Positions 1-6,977 of a stretch of DNA of 12,640 bases are shown piece after piece. The position numbers were made by a program, and so were the translations under genes. The DNA lies in the NCBI GenBank assembly GCA_003354055.1, contig PIVQ01000135.1, forward strand, positions 1-12,640. The letters are read 5' to 3'. Under the pieces are notes generated by a model. That model was not told the DNA's origin, ran no database searches, and saw only the letters and a program-made list of their open reading frames with translations. Position 1 is the first letter of the stretch, and each line of letters begins with the position of its first letter. Source of the stretch: Desulfobacteraceae bacterium (GTDB lineage: Bacteria; Desulfobacterota; Desulfobacteria; Desulfobacterales; Desulfobacteraceae).

Positions 1-175
1 TCCCCTACGGCCTGCATGATTCTCTGTGTACGCTTCGTGTGGGTCGTTCGACGGTATGTCTATCCTTCCCAATCACGCAACACTCGATACGGGTGGGTGG
101 TTAACCCTTTTCCCGACAGGGACTTGCACCCTGTAAGACGCACCAAGCTTCGCTTGGCGCTCCAACACCCCTAAT
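1..175. repeat. GC-richer palindromic repeat block with two hairpins (dispersed-repeat or mobile-element remnant)
   Basis: This block is visibly GC-richer than the AT-rich gene beside it. It holds two clear hairpins: 116-134, stem ACAGGG/CCCTGT around a 7-nt loop, and 140-160, where about eight base pairs with one A-C mismatch close on a TTC loop (CCAAGC TTC GCTTGG). The plus-strand frame starting at base 1 stays open to a TAA at 172-174, about 57 codons, and runs off the left edge, so it could be the end of a partial reading frame. I do not recognise that peptide. From memory, very similar sequence with the same CCAAGCTTCGCTTGG hairpin is repeated between genes in several deltaproteobacterial genomes. 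No attC core (RYYYAAC/GTTRRRY) was found. Confidence 0.4.
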
Positions 176-275
176 AACCGGCTTGTCCGTGTTCATTTGG
201 ATTGTTGAAATCTATAATGCAACATCAAGGTTTTGAGCATATTTGAGCTTTTAACTTTTTATATTGTACCAAATC

Positions 276-2153
276 TCAACCCATTAATTTAATAAAAATA
301 GAACCTTTAGAATAAACTGTAACTCGTCCATCATCTGAAACCGCAATACTTACCGTGTTTGTTATCTTTGAAATTTTTGCTGCTGTACTATGTTTACTTC
401 CTCTACCAGTTTCCTCTTCTGCGTCAGTTCCAGCAGGTGGTCGTATAAATGTCATTCCTTGTATTATCTCTCCACTTCCAGAGATGATTGTCGCCCCATC
501 CTGAATTAACAATCCTACAATTGCAATATCGGATGTTTCATCAATATGCATTTTATCCCAGTCAAGGAATTCAGTTTTTGGTTTATCACAATATTGCAAT
601 ACTGCTTCGTGATCACCAATAGTCATAACTGCTCCATACTCCTGATCTGAAAGCAAAAAGCAAATTCTAAAAACAGTTTGCAAAACGGGAACATCTATGC
701 CGTGTGTAGCGGAAAGGCTTTTAATAGCTCTATTTAGTTCACTTCCGTATAAATGCCATGACGCATTCCTATGTGATAATACTCGTTGCCCTCTATAGAA
801 AGTTACGATACGATTATTTCCCAGAAAAATAAATAAAAGACCCGAAGTAAGTTGCGATGTCATAGCAGCTTTCTTATATTTATCTGGCAAGAATGAATCA
901 TTGCTAAATTCGTTATCGTTGTATAGAAAATTCCCCAAAATATCTCCAGATGATTCCATTACTATTGCACCATCCAATCCATCAATTAAATTAGCCATAG
1001 ATTGGATTTCAGACAACGACTTGCTATTGATACCTTCCTTAACTCCAAATATTCTGGATGCAAATATAGAATGGTCCGTTTTACCAGGAACTATTAATAT
1101 TGCGGAGCAAACAGATACTTTCTCATGCTTTAATGTTCTTAGATCGTTAATTATTCTCATAGTATCTTTAAAAATATTTGCATTAATGTTTAGTTCTTTG
1201 ACTATTGATGCAATAACTAAAGAATACCGTATCTTTCTAAATTCAGCTGTAATAGAATTGAACAAATCTGGATCGATTTCATAATTTTCTATATCATCTA
1301 ATTCATATATTGGAGTACGAGATGAATAGCTTATTGTTTCTTTTCTAAGTCCTATAGGAGGACCAATTAGAAATTCTGGATCTCTGTAAGATTCTCCATG
1401 AGATAAGATTGGTTTCCATCCATTCTGCGAAGACCAAAAAATTGGAAGTGTGTTATTCGGAGTGCTATAAAAAAAGCCTACTAGCCCTTGGGAGTTATTG
1501 TATCCTAATGGGTGATTAAGATAGAGACGCTTTCCATAGCTTTCAATGATTTCCATAGCTTGTTTTCTTTCGGAAGGATCCGAATATATAACGCTATCTT
1601 CAGAAAATGGAAGATCTTTCGACTCAATTTCTTCAACAACAAAAGTATCAAAATCTGTTAGTGCTTTAAGTTTAGTGATGCCGTCAGCGTAACCGATCAG
1701 TACTGCATAACCAAAATTGATTTTAATATCTTGTAATATTGGCTTGACTACAGTTTCCCATACTTGGATTGATTGGTTTCCAGATCCTAAGAAGTCATCA
1801 AGAAAAATAACAGAATCATTTTCAGTCAGTGGCAATGTGCTAATATCGTTTGGAGCTGTAAAGGCATCAAGAGGAATATTATTTTGATTCCTATAATAAT
1901 AGGCAATCATCGATCCACTCTTTGCAACATAGCCGACTGGAACAAACCAAGTTTTCCCTTTTTTATTTTCATACTTCGTTTTTATGCTTTTAGATAATTG
2001 AGTAACATAATCCTCAACTTTTTTTGGGGTAAAATAATTAAATGAGTCTAATAGTCTTAAGACAATATGAAGATGTTCGGGATCAAATTGTTTAAGCCAA
2101 TTTCGAACTGCGTCATTTTCAACGATTCCTTTAAAAGGGTTTTTAAATTCCAT
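276..2153 (-). CDS. Phosphoribosyltransferase-like protein fused to two tandem DisA_N/diadenylate-cyclase-like domains
   Basis: 625 residues. The N-terminal third looks like a type I PRTase-fold domain: VPVGYVAKSGS at 71-81, and hydrophobic VIFL followed by D119-D120-F-L-G-S-G-N at 115-126, matching the PRPP loop (DDxxxTGxT with T to S and T to Q). This resembles conflict-system PRTase ('PRTase-CE') domains. The C-terminal half reads as two consecutive DAC-like repeats. DAC1 (about 345-458) has GLDGA at 392-396 and KYKKAA at 425-430 where RHRAA is expected. DAC2 (about 500-620) has YGAVM at 506-510, QDGA at 551-554 and GSKHSTAA at 585-592, aligning with GTRHRAA. Both lack an intact RHR motif, so cyclase activity is doubtful; nucleotide binding is possible. 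ATG is preceded by AGAGGTAAT, a fair Shine-Dalgarno sequence. It is last of the NAD-related genes, 200 bp after the NadD-like gene. PRTase-fold call is fairly sure, DAC homology good; function is unknown. Confidence 0.75.
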   Translation of the reverse strand: MEFKNPFKGIVENDAVRNWLKQFDPEHLHIVLRLLDSFNYFTPKKVEDYVTQLSKSIKTKYENKKGKTWFVPVGYVAKSGSMIAYYYRNQNNIPLDAFTAPNDISTLPLTENDSVIFLDDFLGSGNQSIQVWETVVKPILQDIKINFGYAVLIGYADGITKLKALTDFDTFVVEEIESKDLPFSEDSVIYSDPSERKQAMEIIESYGKRLYLNHPLGYNNSQGLVGFFYSTPNNTLPIFWSSQNGWKPILSHGESYRDPEFLIGPPIGLRKETISYSSRTPIYELDDIENYEIDPDLFNSITAEFRKIRYSLVIASIVKELNINANIFKDTMRIINDLRTLKHEKVSVCSAILIVPGKTDHSIFASRIFGVKEGINSKSLSEIQSMANLIDGLDGAIVMESSGDILGNFLYNDNEFSNDSFLPDKYKKAAMTSQLTSGLLFIFLGNNRIVTFYRGQRVLSHRNASWHLYGSELNRAIKSLSATHGIDVPVLQTVFRICFLLSDQEYGAVMTIGDHEAVLQYCDKPKTEFLDWDKMHIDETSDIAIVGLLIQDGATIISGSGEIIQGMTFIRPPAGTDAEEETGRGSKHSTAAKISKITNTVSIAVSDDGRVTVYSKGSIFIKLMG

Positions 2154-2353
2154 ATTACCTCTATTTTTTGTGTTAACTCACATAGAATTTGATTGACTAT
2201 GGATTTGTTAATAGTGAAATGATGCTCACATTTTTCATTGATTTGATTTGTCTACGGCATCGTTTAAGGAGAAAAAATATCTCTCATCAATTATAGTTGT
2301 CACATTTAAAATATACTATTAAATATCTTTTATGATATCAGGTTGTTATATCC
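2154..2353 (-). other. Intergenic spacer with possible promoter for the PRTase-DAC gene
   Basis: This 200-bp, very AT-rich gap contains no credible gene. Read on the minus strand it has an isolated TATAAT at 2295-2290 without a good -35 box, and nearer the gene a weak TTAACA/TTCTAT pair with an 18-nt spacer. A small stem, GAGA/TCTC around an AT loop, lies near 2272-2288. None is strong, but the length and composition leave room for a separate promoter driving the PRTase-DAC gene. Confidence 0.25.
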
Positions 2354-2992
2354 TTAATTCAAATATAATTTATTGAGTTTAATAAAATCTACAACTTCCT
2401 TTGTCACTAAATTTTGTACTGGCAAACCTTTTTTGATACGATTCCGAATATTTTTTGATGACAAAGGAGCAACGTAATCTCGATCAAGTAATATGAATTT
2501 TTCTGAATATTTATTGTAAAGTGGATTTTGGTAGAAGGACGTTTCAATTTTAAATCCAGTTCTTTCACAAATTAGTATGTGTGCAAATTTAATAAGTTCT
2601 TTAAAAGTTGGCCAATTGACTATCTTGTCTAAGCAATCGCTGCCACACAAAAAAAACAATTGAGACCTCTTAAATGTTTGCCTTTGGATGTGCTTTACAG
2701 TTAGGTCAGATGTTACAAAGATCCCTTCCCCTAACTCAAAATTGCAGATATCATAATTAGAGTTACTATTGACAGATATCTCTATCATTTTATAACGCAG
2801 ATTTTCTGGAGCTAAATTTTCCTTTGAATAATTGTCTCCGCTTGGAACGAATACAATTCTATTAAATCCATAAATTTCAATAATATTATTTGCTAATCGT
2901 AAATGACCGAGGTGAATAGGATTGAAAGCTCCTCCAAATACTGCAATCTTGAGAACATTCTTAGGAAAGTTTATATCTCGAAAATATTTCAT
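2354..2992 (-). CDS. NadD-like nicotinate/nicotinamide mononucleotide adenylyltransferase
   Basis: 212 residues, the usual length of bacterial NadD, which transfers AMP from ATP to nicotinate mononucleotide in the last adenylylation of NAD+ synthesis. The nucleotidyltransferase signature GGAFNPIHLGH (residues 20-30, H27/H30) is intact. GSDCLDKIVNWPTF (117-130) matches the GaDnl...W..we segment, ICERTG (141-146) the conserved RpG strand, and LSSKNIRNRIKKG (177-189) the C-terminal ISSTxIR ATP-binding motif. Two substrate-side motifs differ: the PPHK segment after the second strand is replaced by SGDNYSKE (51-58), and the SYTxxTL segment by FVTSDLTV (92-99). This could be a specialised paralogue rather than the housekeeping enzyme. 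The ATG lacks a clear Shine-Dalgarno sequence and lies just after a strong hairpin. Its position beside a SIR2 NADase suggests NAD+ resynthesis, self-protection, or making an adenylylated signal; these roles are inference. Confidence 0.8.
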   Translation of the reverse strand: MKYFRDINFPKNVLKIAVFGGAFNPIHLGHLRLANNIIEIYGFNRIVFVPSGDNYSKENLAPENLRYKMIEISVNSNSNYDICNFELGEGIFVTSDLTVKHIQRQTFKRSQLFFLCGSDCLDKIVNWPTFKELIKFAHILICERTGFKIETSFYQNPLYNKYSEKFILLDRDYVAPLSSKNIRNRIKKGLPVQNLVTKEVVDFIKLNKLYLN

Positions 2993-3012
2993 ATGGGTAA
3001 TCTATTTTTTAT

Positions 3013-3094
3013 AAAAAATGACGCAGTCTCCTTGAATCGTGGTGCAGTCGCCGCGAACATAAAAATCTGCGGCGAAGACCGTAGCATTTTTTTT
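3013..3094. terminator. Long imperfect palindrome, likely bidirectional terminator or structured RNA element
   Basis: The outer arms AAAAAATG (3013-3020) and CATTTTTT (3085-3092) are complementary. They continue inward through ACG/CGT and GTCT/AGAC, with bulges, to an inner perfect 7-bp stem TCGCCGC (3048-3054)/GCGGCGA (3069-3075) around a 14-nt loop. On either strand the structure ends in a U-run, as expected of a bidirectional Rho-independent terminator. It sits between the SIR2 stop and the NadD-like start. The size and internal bulges also allow a small structured RNA or a mobile palindromic unit. Confidence 0.55.
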
Positions 3095-3192
3095 GTTTTA
3101 CAGGTGCTATTTCTTGAGAGAATCAAAATCAAGTACTATCAAAATTGTCAATAATCTCAGCCAAGATGAATTAATGCGAGGGACAGCCAAGT

Positions 3193-4002
3193 CTATGGCG
3201 ATTGTTGTAACTTTTTTAAAAAATTAATTAGTGCTTCCTGTGGGTCATCCTCATCAGAAGTTATCATATTGATACCCCATTGACCTAAAATTGCTTCTTG
3301 AATTGGATTAGGTCTGTGCGTAAATACATAAGATCGTGGTTTTTTTTCCACGGTTGGATTGGATTTCCATAGCTTAGCTAATTTGTAAAAAAGGAACCTC
3401 AAATTCACATCTGCCAAACTATAACCAATAAATAAAACAGACTTTCCGAGCACGTCAGACCTTAATTTAATATCGAGAGGAGTCTCAAACTCTAAACGTT
3501 CATAATAACTTGATTCATCCATGACTATTGTAGAGTCATCATACAAATCACCGTGGAATTTGATAATTTGGGTGATCCCATCCTTTATCTTCGTTATATC
3601 CGAAACACTTGCAATTTTAATGTATTTATTATTTTTGTTATAGTAATCAAATGAACGTTCGAGCCAACGGTCATAGTTGGTTGTATAGATCATTGGAAAC
3701 TTCATATTTGCTATCAATTCGTGTACATATGAATTTTGCATTTTCGATTCGATCTTTTCAGAATGCCACTGTGTGTCCATCCAACTTCTTAGGGAGCCTA
3801 TTGACCCTTTTTCTATTCGATAATATTCTGCAAGAGCTAAATTTTCACCGAAAGTTTTATATATATCAGGATCATACCCAAGTTTAACAGCAATGTGATC
3901 TATTAATTGAGACCAGTCAGGCACGCCCAGATTCTTTGATATGCCAGCCCCGACAAATAAAATAACATTTCTGTCTTTATAGGCAGATTTTAAATCGACC
4001 AT
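3193..4002 (-). CDS. SIR2-family protein, probable NAD+-hydrolysing immune effector (KomC-like)
   Basis: 269 residues covering a single SIR2-fold domain. Visible motifs are [14 protein letters not shown] (17-30, the NAD-binding GAGxS loop), TTNYD (107-111, replacing TQNxD of sirtuins), KFHGD (148-152, with H150 as presumed catalytic His) and [15 protein letters not shown] (191-205), a pattern common in bacterial SIR2 defence proteins. There is no CxxC zinc knuckle, which argues against a protein deacetylase and for the SIR2 NADase group. It begins with ATG overlapping the HAM1 stop (TAATG), with GGAGGAGAAAGGG just upstream, so translation is probably coupled and the products probably act together. 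HAM1+SIR2 recalls KomB-KomC of Kongming, where sensing of dITP switches on NAD+ depletion. SIR2 assignment is firm; the NADase effector role is inferred from family and neighbours. Confidence 0.88.
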   Translation of the reverse strand: MVDLKSAYKDRNVILFVGAGISKNLGVPDWSQLIDHIAVKLGYDPDIYKTFGENLALAEYYRIEKGSIGSLRSWMDTQWHSEKIESKMQNSYVHELIANMKFPMIYTTNYDRWLERSFDYYNKNNKYIKIASVSDITKIKDGITQIIKFHGDLYDDSTIVMDESSYYERLEFETPLDIKLRSDVLGKSVLFIGYSLADVNLRFLFYKLAKLWKSNPTVEKKPRSYVFTHRPNPIQEAILGQWGINMITSDEDDPQEALINFLKKLQQSP

Positions 4003-4019
4003 TACCCTTTCTCCTCCGA
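4002..4019 (-). promoter_or_regulatory. Coupled start/RBS of the SIR2 gene (TAATG overlap)
   Basis: On the minus strand the end of the HAM1 gene reads GGAGGAGAAAGGGTAATG. The HAM1 stop TAA shares one base with the SIR2 start ATG, and the purine-rich GGAGG lies inside the last HAM1 codons. This arrangement favours translational coupling and a fixed ratio of the two proteins. Confidence 0.7.
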
Positions 4020-4556
4020 TAGATGTTTTATAAACTTTGTAAATGCCTTTTTGCGCATTGATATTTCATTCTTTTTTTCGCCCAATTCTGCAAAAGTTTT
4101 TTTGCATCCTTCTGGTATAAAAACACAGTCCCATTGATAAGCTCTATCACCTTTTGGTTCGGGAGAAATATTGCCATCAATTGACCCGTCAAAGATATAT
4201 GTTTTTTTTCCATCACAGTATGCAATAACGGTCGTGGCAGTTAATGAGGTATCTTCAAGCCCTCCCAGCAATTCTGAGAATTTGTCTGCTTCCAATGTAT
4301 CCCAGAAAACTTCGGACAAGCCTCCAGGAAACTTATTAAGACTATTGATATAGAGTCCAGTCTGTTCTATAAAAACCGGCCTCCCTATTATAGAAAAAGC
4401 CTTCTGCACCTTATCCCTTACAATTTCACGAATATCCTCTGTCAGTATCTCCTGAATTTCTCGGTCAACAGGAATAATAGAGATATCGGGATTACCGATA
4501 ATGGCCTCTACTTCCTTTGTTTTAAGATAATTTTGAGTTACAAATCGTATTTTCAT
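4002..4556 (-). CDS. HAM1/RdgB-fold protein with altered active site, probable nucleotide sensor (KomB-like)
   Basis: 184 residues, the normal length for the ITPase/RdgB family that hydrolyses (d)ITP and XTP to monophosphates. TQNYLKTKE (7-15) fits the TGNxxKxxE phosphate-binding motif, REIQE (32-36) carries the expected Mg-binding Glu, FPGGLSE (76-82) matches the GGxPG loop, and YQWDCVF plus [14 protein letters not shown] (140-168) match the F-G-[WY]-D-P and AELxxxxKNxISHR regions. Key changes: the catalytic DDSG/EDT motif reads E64-Q65-T66-G67, so the second acidic residue (Asp69 in E. coli RdgB) is Gln, and the base-recognition SHR triplet reads S-M-R. It may therefore bind a noncanonical nucleotide without hydrolysing it, as a sensor would. 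AAGGA precedes the ATG at about 8 nt. It is the first gene of the HAM1-SIR2 pair. Family call firm; sensor role inferred. Confidence 0.85.
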   Translation of the reverse strand: MKIRFVTQNYLKTKEVEAIIGNPDISIIPVDREIQEILTEDIREIVRDKVQKAFSIIGRPVFIEQTGLYINSLNKFPGGLSEVFWDTLEADKFSELLGGLEDTSLTATTVIAYCDGKKTYIFDGSIDGNISPEPKGDRAYQWDCVFIPEGCKKTFAELGEKKNEISMRKKAFTKFIKHLSEEKG

Positions 4557-4884
4557 TTTTTAGTTCCTTTGATATCCATAATATATTGCTGCATCTATTA
4601 TTAAAAATAATAGACAATCAGGTTGGTTAAAACTTATTTTTTTTGGCAATTCATAGGGTAAAATGCATCAGGGTAAACGCAAGTAACTTTGGCATTAATT
4701 TTAATTTTATTAATAACAGCGACTTGCACATATGGAGAGTTTGACCTGCGTTTACCTTTGAACCATAAGACATTGAATTCATTATACTGATCTTTTGAAA
4801 ATGCAAATCGGAACAATTAGTTTGCCCTGAAGATACTTGACTTTAAAAACCAACCACCTTACAAATAAATTCGCCAGTGAATGC
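4557..4884 (-). other. Module boundary spacer with a doubtful 60-codon ORF
   Basis: This 328-bp gap separates the sulfotransferase gene from the HAM1-SIR2 pair. It holds the palindrome at 4595-4613 and an open frame from 4816 to 4634 on the minus strand. That frame starts only at TTG directly after a TAA and has no clear Shine-Dalgarno sequence. Its 60-residue product (KGKRRSNSPYVQVAV in the middle, ending YPMNCQKK) matches nothing I recognise. It may be the tail of a decayed gene or chance. No adenosine deaminase gene, which a Kongming operon would have, is present here. Confidence 0.3.
4595..4613. promoter_or_regulatory. Perfect AT-rich palindrome upstream of the HAM1-like gene (possible operator)
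   Basis: CTATTATT-AAA-AATAATAG forms an exact 8-bp inverted repeat with a 3-nt centre, about 40 bp before the HAM1-like ATG and followed by AT-rich promoter-like sequence such as TATATTATG. Its place fits an operator for a dimeric repressor at the start of the HAM1-SIR2 operon. It lacks a T-tract, so a terminator is less likely. No regulator gene is seen in the window. Confidence 0.35.
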
Positions 4885-5616
4885 CTACCAATCATCGCTT
4901 TGCTCATACCCGATCTTCAACAAAATCCAGTTATAATGTTTTTTAAAATAATTCTTATTGAAAGAGGTAAAATACCTTCTCCAATCACCTTCTTTACCCA
5001 TTCTATAGTGAGATCTTATATCTTCCTGTCCTGGTTCTCTTCCTCCTGTTTTTGTCATAAAGGAGTGGTTTTTAAGTAATTCGGTTAGATTGCTATTACT
5101 CAATATATCGTTTAATTTTAAATGAAATAACACCTTTTTGAAGTTCACATAAGAGTTTTGGGTTAAGTCTTCAAATCTGAGTTCTAAAATGCGTTTATCT
5201 CTATAGTTCCAAGACCCAATTCTCTCTAAATATCGTCGATTGAATTGCATGTCCAAACATCGTCCAGATTCAAAGTCGAGTTGCGAAAGAGCCTTCCTAT
5301 GGGATACAAGTTCCGGCCAAGTATCGGTTTGGTGACTATAGAGATGCGAGAAATAAGCAGATATACATACGTCACGAGCATCTCTCACTACATGAAAAGC
5401 TTTCATGTCTGACAATGTCGAAACATATGAGTAACCGGCATTTGTAAAGAAGAGAAAATCATTACTCCTCTTGGACATGAATTGTTTTAAATTATCTCTA
5501 AAGTCTGGAGGTTTTGATACGCGTATATAATTACGCCCTATAGACTTTGTAAGATCACTTAATATGTCACATATCCAACGTGTGGCACATTTATGATGAC
5601 CAAAATAGGCTAACAT
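4885..5616 (-). CDS. PAPS-dependent sulfotransferase domain protein
   Basis: 243 residues. Sulfotransferases move the sulfuryl group of PAPS to hydroxyl or amino groups of carbohydrates, lipids or other small molecules. The N-terminus has the 5'-phosphosulfate loop as GHHKCATRW (6-14), reaching the P-loop within ten residues of the start. HVVRDARDVCISAY (75-88) is the 3'-phosphate-binding strand-helix with R78 and S86. YRMGKEGDWRRYFT (204-217) matches the conserved C-terminal RKGxxGDWKxxFT motif. A strong Shine-Dalgarno sequence, AGGAGGGG (5630-5623), supports the ATG. It is last in the putative biosynthetic module, 182 bp after the aldolase-like gene, and may add sulfate to the product made by the upstream genes. 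The acceptor cannot be read from sequence. Confidence 0.85.
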   Translation of the reverse strand: MLAYFGHHKCATRWICDILSDLTKSIGRNYIRVSKPPDFRDNLKQFMSKRSNDFLFFTNAGYSYVSTLSDMKAFHVVRDARDVCISAYFSHLYSHQTDTWPELVSHRKALSQLDFESGRCLDMQFNRRYLERIGSWNYRDKRILELRFEDLTQNSYVNFKKVLFHLKLNDILSNSNLTELLKNHSFMTKTGGREPGQEDIRSHYRMGKEGDWRRYFTSFNKNYFKKHYNWILLKIGYEQSDDW

Positions 5617-5798
5617 TTTTGACCCCTCCTAATATAAACACGAGTCTCATTCCGAAGAATTGTATCAATAAGGTATTTAAAGAATCCTAAGCAATCAGAC
5701 GACCTGCTCTACTTAGTTGTACCAATATTTATGAGAGCGCTTGTTGGATTGTAGTGTTTTATCTTAAAGCACCTTATCAGGACTAGTTAAAAGCATAC

Positions 5799-6860
5799 TT
5801 AATCTGCTATCCAATGCGCGAGGTTTTGTTCCACAAAGGTATTATCCGTAAGATGGGGATACTCAAGCAGTATCCGATTTATGGCTTCGGTCTGACCTGG
5901 GGACAAACGATCCTCCGAATTCAGTGATTTGGTATTCTGCAACAGGCCCTGTCTCTGCAAGACGTAGGAAATGCCAGGGATACATCCGCTGAAATTGTTT
6001 TGGCTGTCAAAAATTGCCCGGTTAGCCAGTGTCAGTTGTGCTCCAAGAGTCAGAAGCTCCAAAGGAACGGCCGCCTTTTGTTCTCGGATAGTTTGAATCC
6101 ATTTCAGAAGTTCTACAGCTCTGTTGGTCCAGCAAGCCCACTGTCCAAGCAACCCACCAACTATGTTCAGACAGACAGGTTGTCCTGAGATTTCGAAGCA
6201 ATAAGGGGTAATAATATCCTGTACAATAGCATCGTCATTTCCTGTATATAGGGCAATCTCCGAAGCACGGCCAGATTCGGCCACCGCCTCTAGAACATCC
6301 ATGGTACGATATCGATCAAAGGGGGCGATCTTGAGGCCAAGTAATTTAGGAATCTGCAACAGATCCTTCCAGAAATTTCGATCATGAGTTATTCCACTGA
6401 TCTCCAGTGGCATGTAGAAACCCATGATAGGAAGAATCGTGGCTACCTCACGTGCACAATCAATGAGTTCTCGATTTGATTTTCCGATCAATGTGTTTAG
6501 TGACAGCAGTCCCAAGTGGTACCCTAGTTCTCGGGCAATCTCAGCCTCCCGGACTGCTTGTTCTGTGGGTCCTACGATACCTGCTATTAAAATCGGTTCA
6601 TGACCCCCTGCGACGGTATGTGACCTACTTGTATCGGCTGCCAATTCCAAGACTGGCTGGTACAGTCCGATCTGAGGTTCGTGTATGGCAAACTGGGTTG
6701 TATGTACCCCTACAGCCAAGCCCCCAGCTCCCGCATCAAGGTAATACCGAGTCAGGGCTCCTTGACGCTTTATATCGATATGCAGATTGTTAGTGAGAGC
6801 AAGCGGATGAGCTGGTATCACACAACCCTGTTGTAACCGTTTTAGCAATTCTTTTTTCAT
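5799..6860 (-). CDS. Dihydrodipicolinate synthase (DapA/NAL) family aldolase-like protein
   Basis: 353 residues, longer than DapA or N-acetylneuraminate lyase (about 290-300). The family uses a (beta/alpha)8 barrel and a Schiff-base lysine with a 2-oxoacid donor. LKIAPFDRY (176-184) places K177 at the Schiff-base position, and GFYMPLEISG (147-156) carries the tyrosine strand equivalent to the YNxPxxTG segment. The N-terminal AHPLALT and YYLDAGAGGLAVGVHT (40-54) correspond to the substrate-loop and GxxGxxxxGxxGE regions, but the usual GTTGE motif is changed, so this is a divergent branch unlikely to be DapA. GAGAGGACAGAACA supports the ATG. Its sequence looks GC-richer than the sulfotransferase gene beside it, which hints at a different origin. 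It probably makes or breaks a C-C bond next to a keto acid in the module; the substrate is unknown. Confidence 0.75.
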   Translation of the reverse strand: MKKELLKRLQQGCVIPAHPLALTNNLHIDIKRQGALTRYYLDAGAGGLAVGVHTTQFAIHEPQIGLYQPVLELAADTSRSHTVAGGHEPILIAGIVGPTEQAVREAEIARELGYHLGLLSLNTLIGKSNRELIDCAREVATILPIMGFYMPLEISGITHDRNFWKDLLQIPKLLGLKIAPFDRYRTMDVLEAVAESGRASEIALYTGNDDAIVQDIITPYCFEISGQPVCLNIVGGLLGQWACWTNRAVELLKWIQTIREQKAAVPLELLTLGAQLTLANRAIFDSQNNFSGCIPGISYVLQRQGLLQNTKSLNSEDRLSPGQTEAINRILLEYPHLTDNTFVEQNLAHWIAD

Positions 6861-6872
6861 TGTTCTGTCCTC

Positions 6873-6923
6873 TCATAGACGGGCTATTTCGAAATTCAAA
6901 AACATGATTGAATTTAGCGTCAT
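6873..6923 (-). CDS. Possible 16-codon leader/small ORF (MTLNSI...) ending in the RBS of the aldolase-like gene
   Basis: Within the 172-bp gap before the aldolase-like gene an ORF starts ATGACGCTAAAT inside the 45-bp repeat and ends in a TGA that adjoins the GAGAGG Shine-Dalgarno of the next gene. The matching repeat at 7877-7921 also gives an ORF starting MTLN, but of only six codons. The shared start and its place just before a gene suggest a leader peptide or the remains of a duplicated coding end; chance is also possible. Confidence 0.2.
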   Translation of the reverse strand: MTLNSIMFLNFEIARL

Positions 6924-6955
6924 ATACGTTATTTCCAGTGAAACTCCATCTTTAG
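6911..6955. repeat. 45-bp imperfect direct repeat, copy A
   Basis: This copy matches 7877-7921 in the same orientation at 36 of 45 positions by hand count, with the first 15 bases (AATTTAGCGTCATAT) identical. It lies about 50 bp upstream of the aldolase-like gene on the minus strand. In one minus-strand frame the two copies give VSLEITYMTLN and ISLKVTDMTLN, with mostly conservative differences, which would fit either a duplicated coding fragment or a conserved leader region. Confidence 0.6.
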
Positions 6956-6977
6956 CTGTTGTGCCTATATGTATATG

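Noticed and set aside
276..3094. Integron cassette array, because genes share one strand with about 200-bp gaps and a palindrome
   Set aside because: No attC core sites (RYYYAAC/GTTRRRY) were found in the gaps or around the 3013-3094 hairpin, and no integrase is in the window.
3013..3094. Retron msr-msd
   Set aside because: No reverse transcriptase gene lies in the window, so the hairpin alone does not support a retron.
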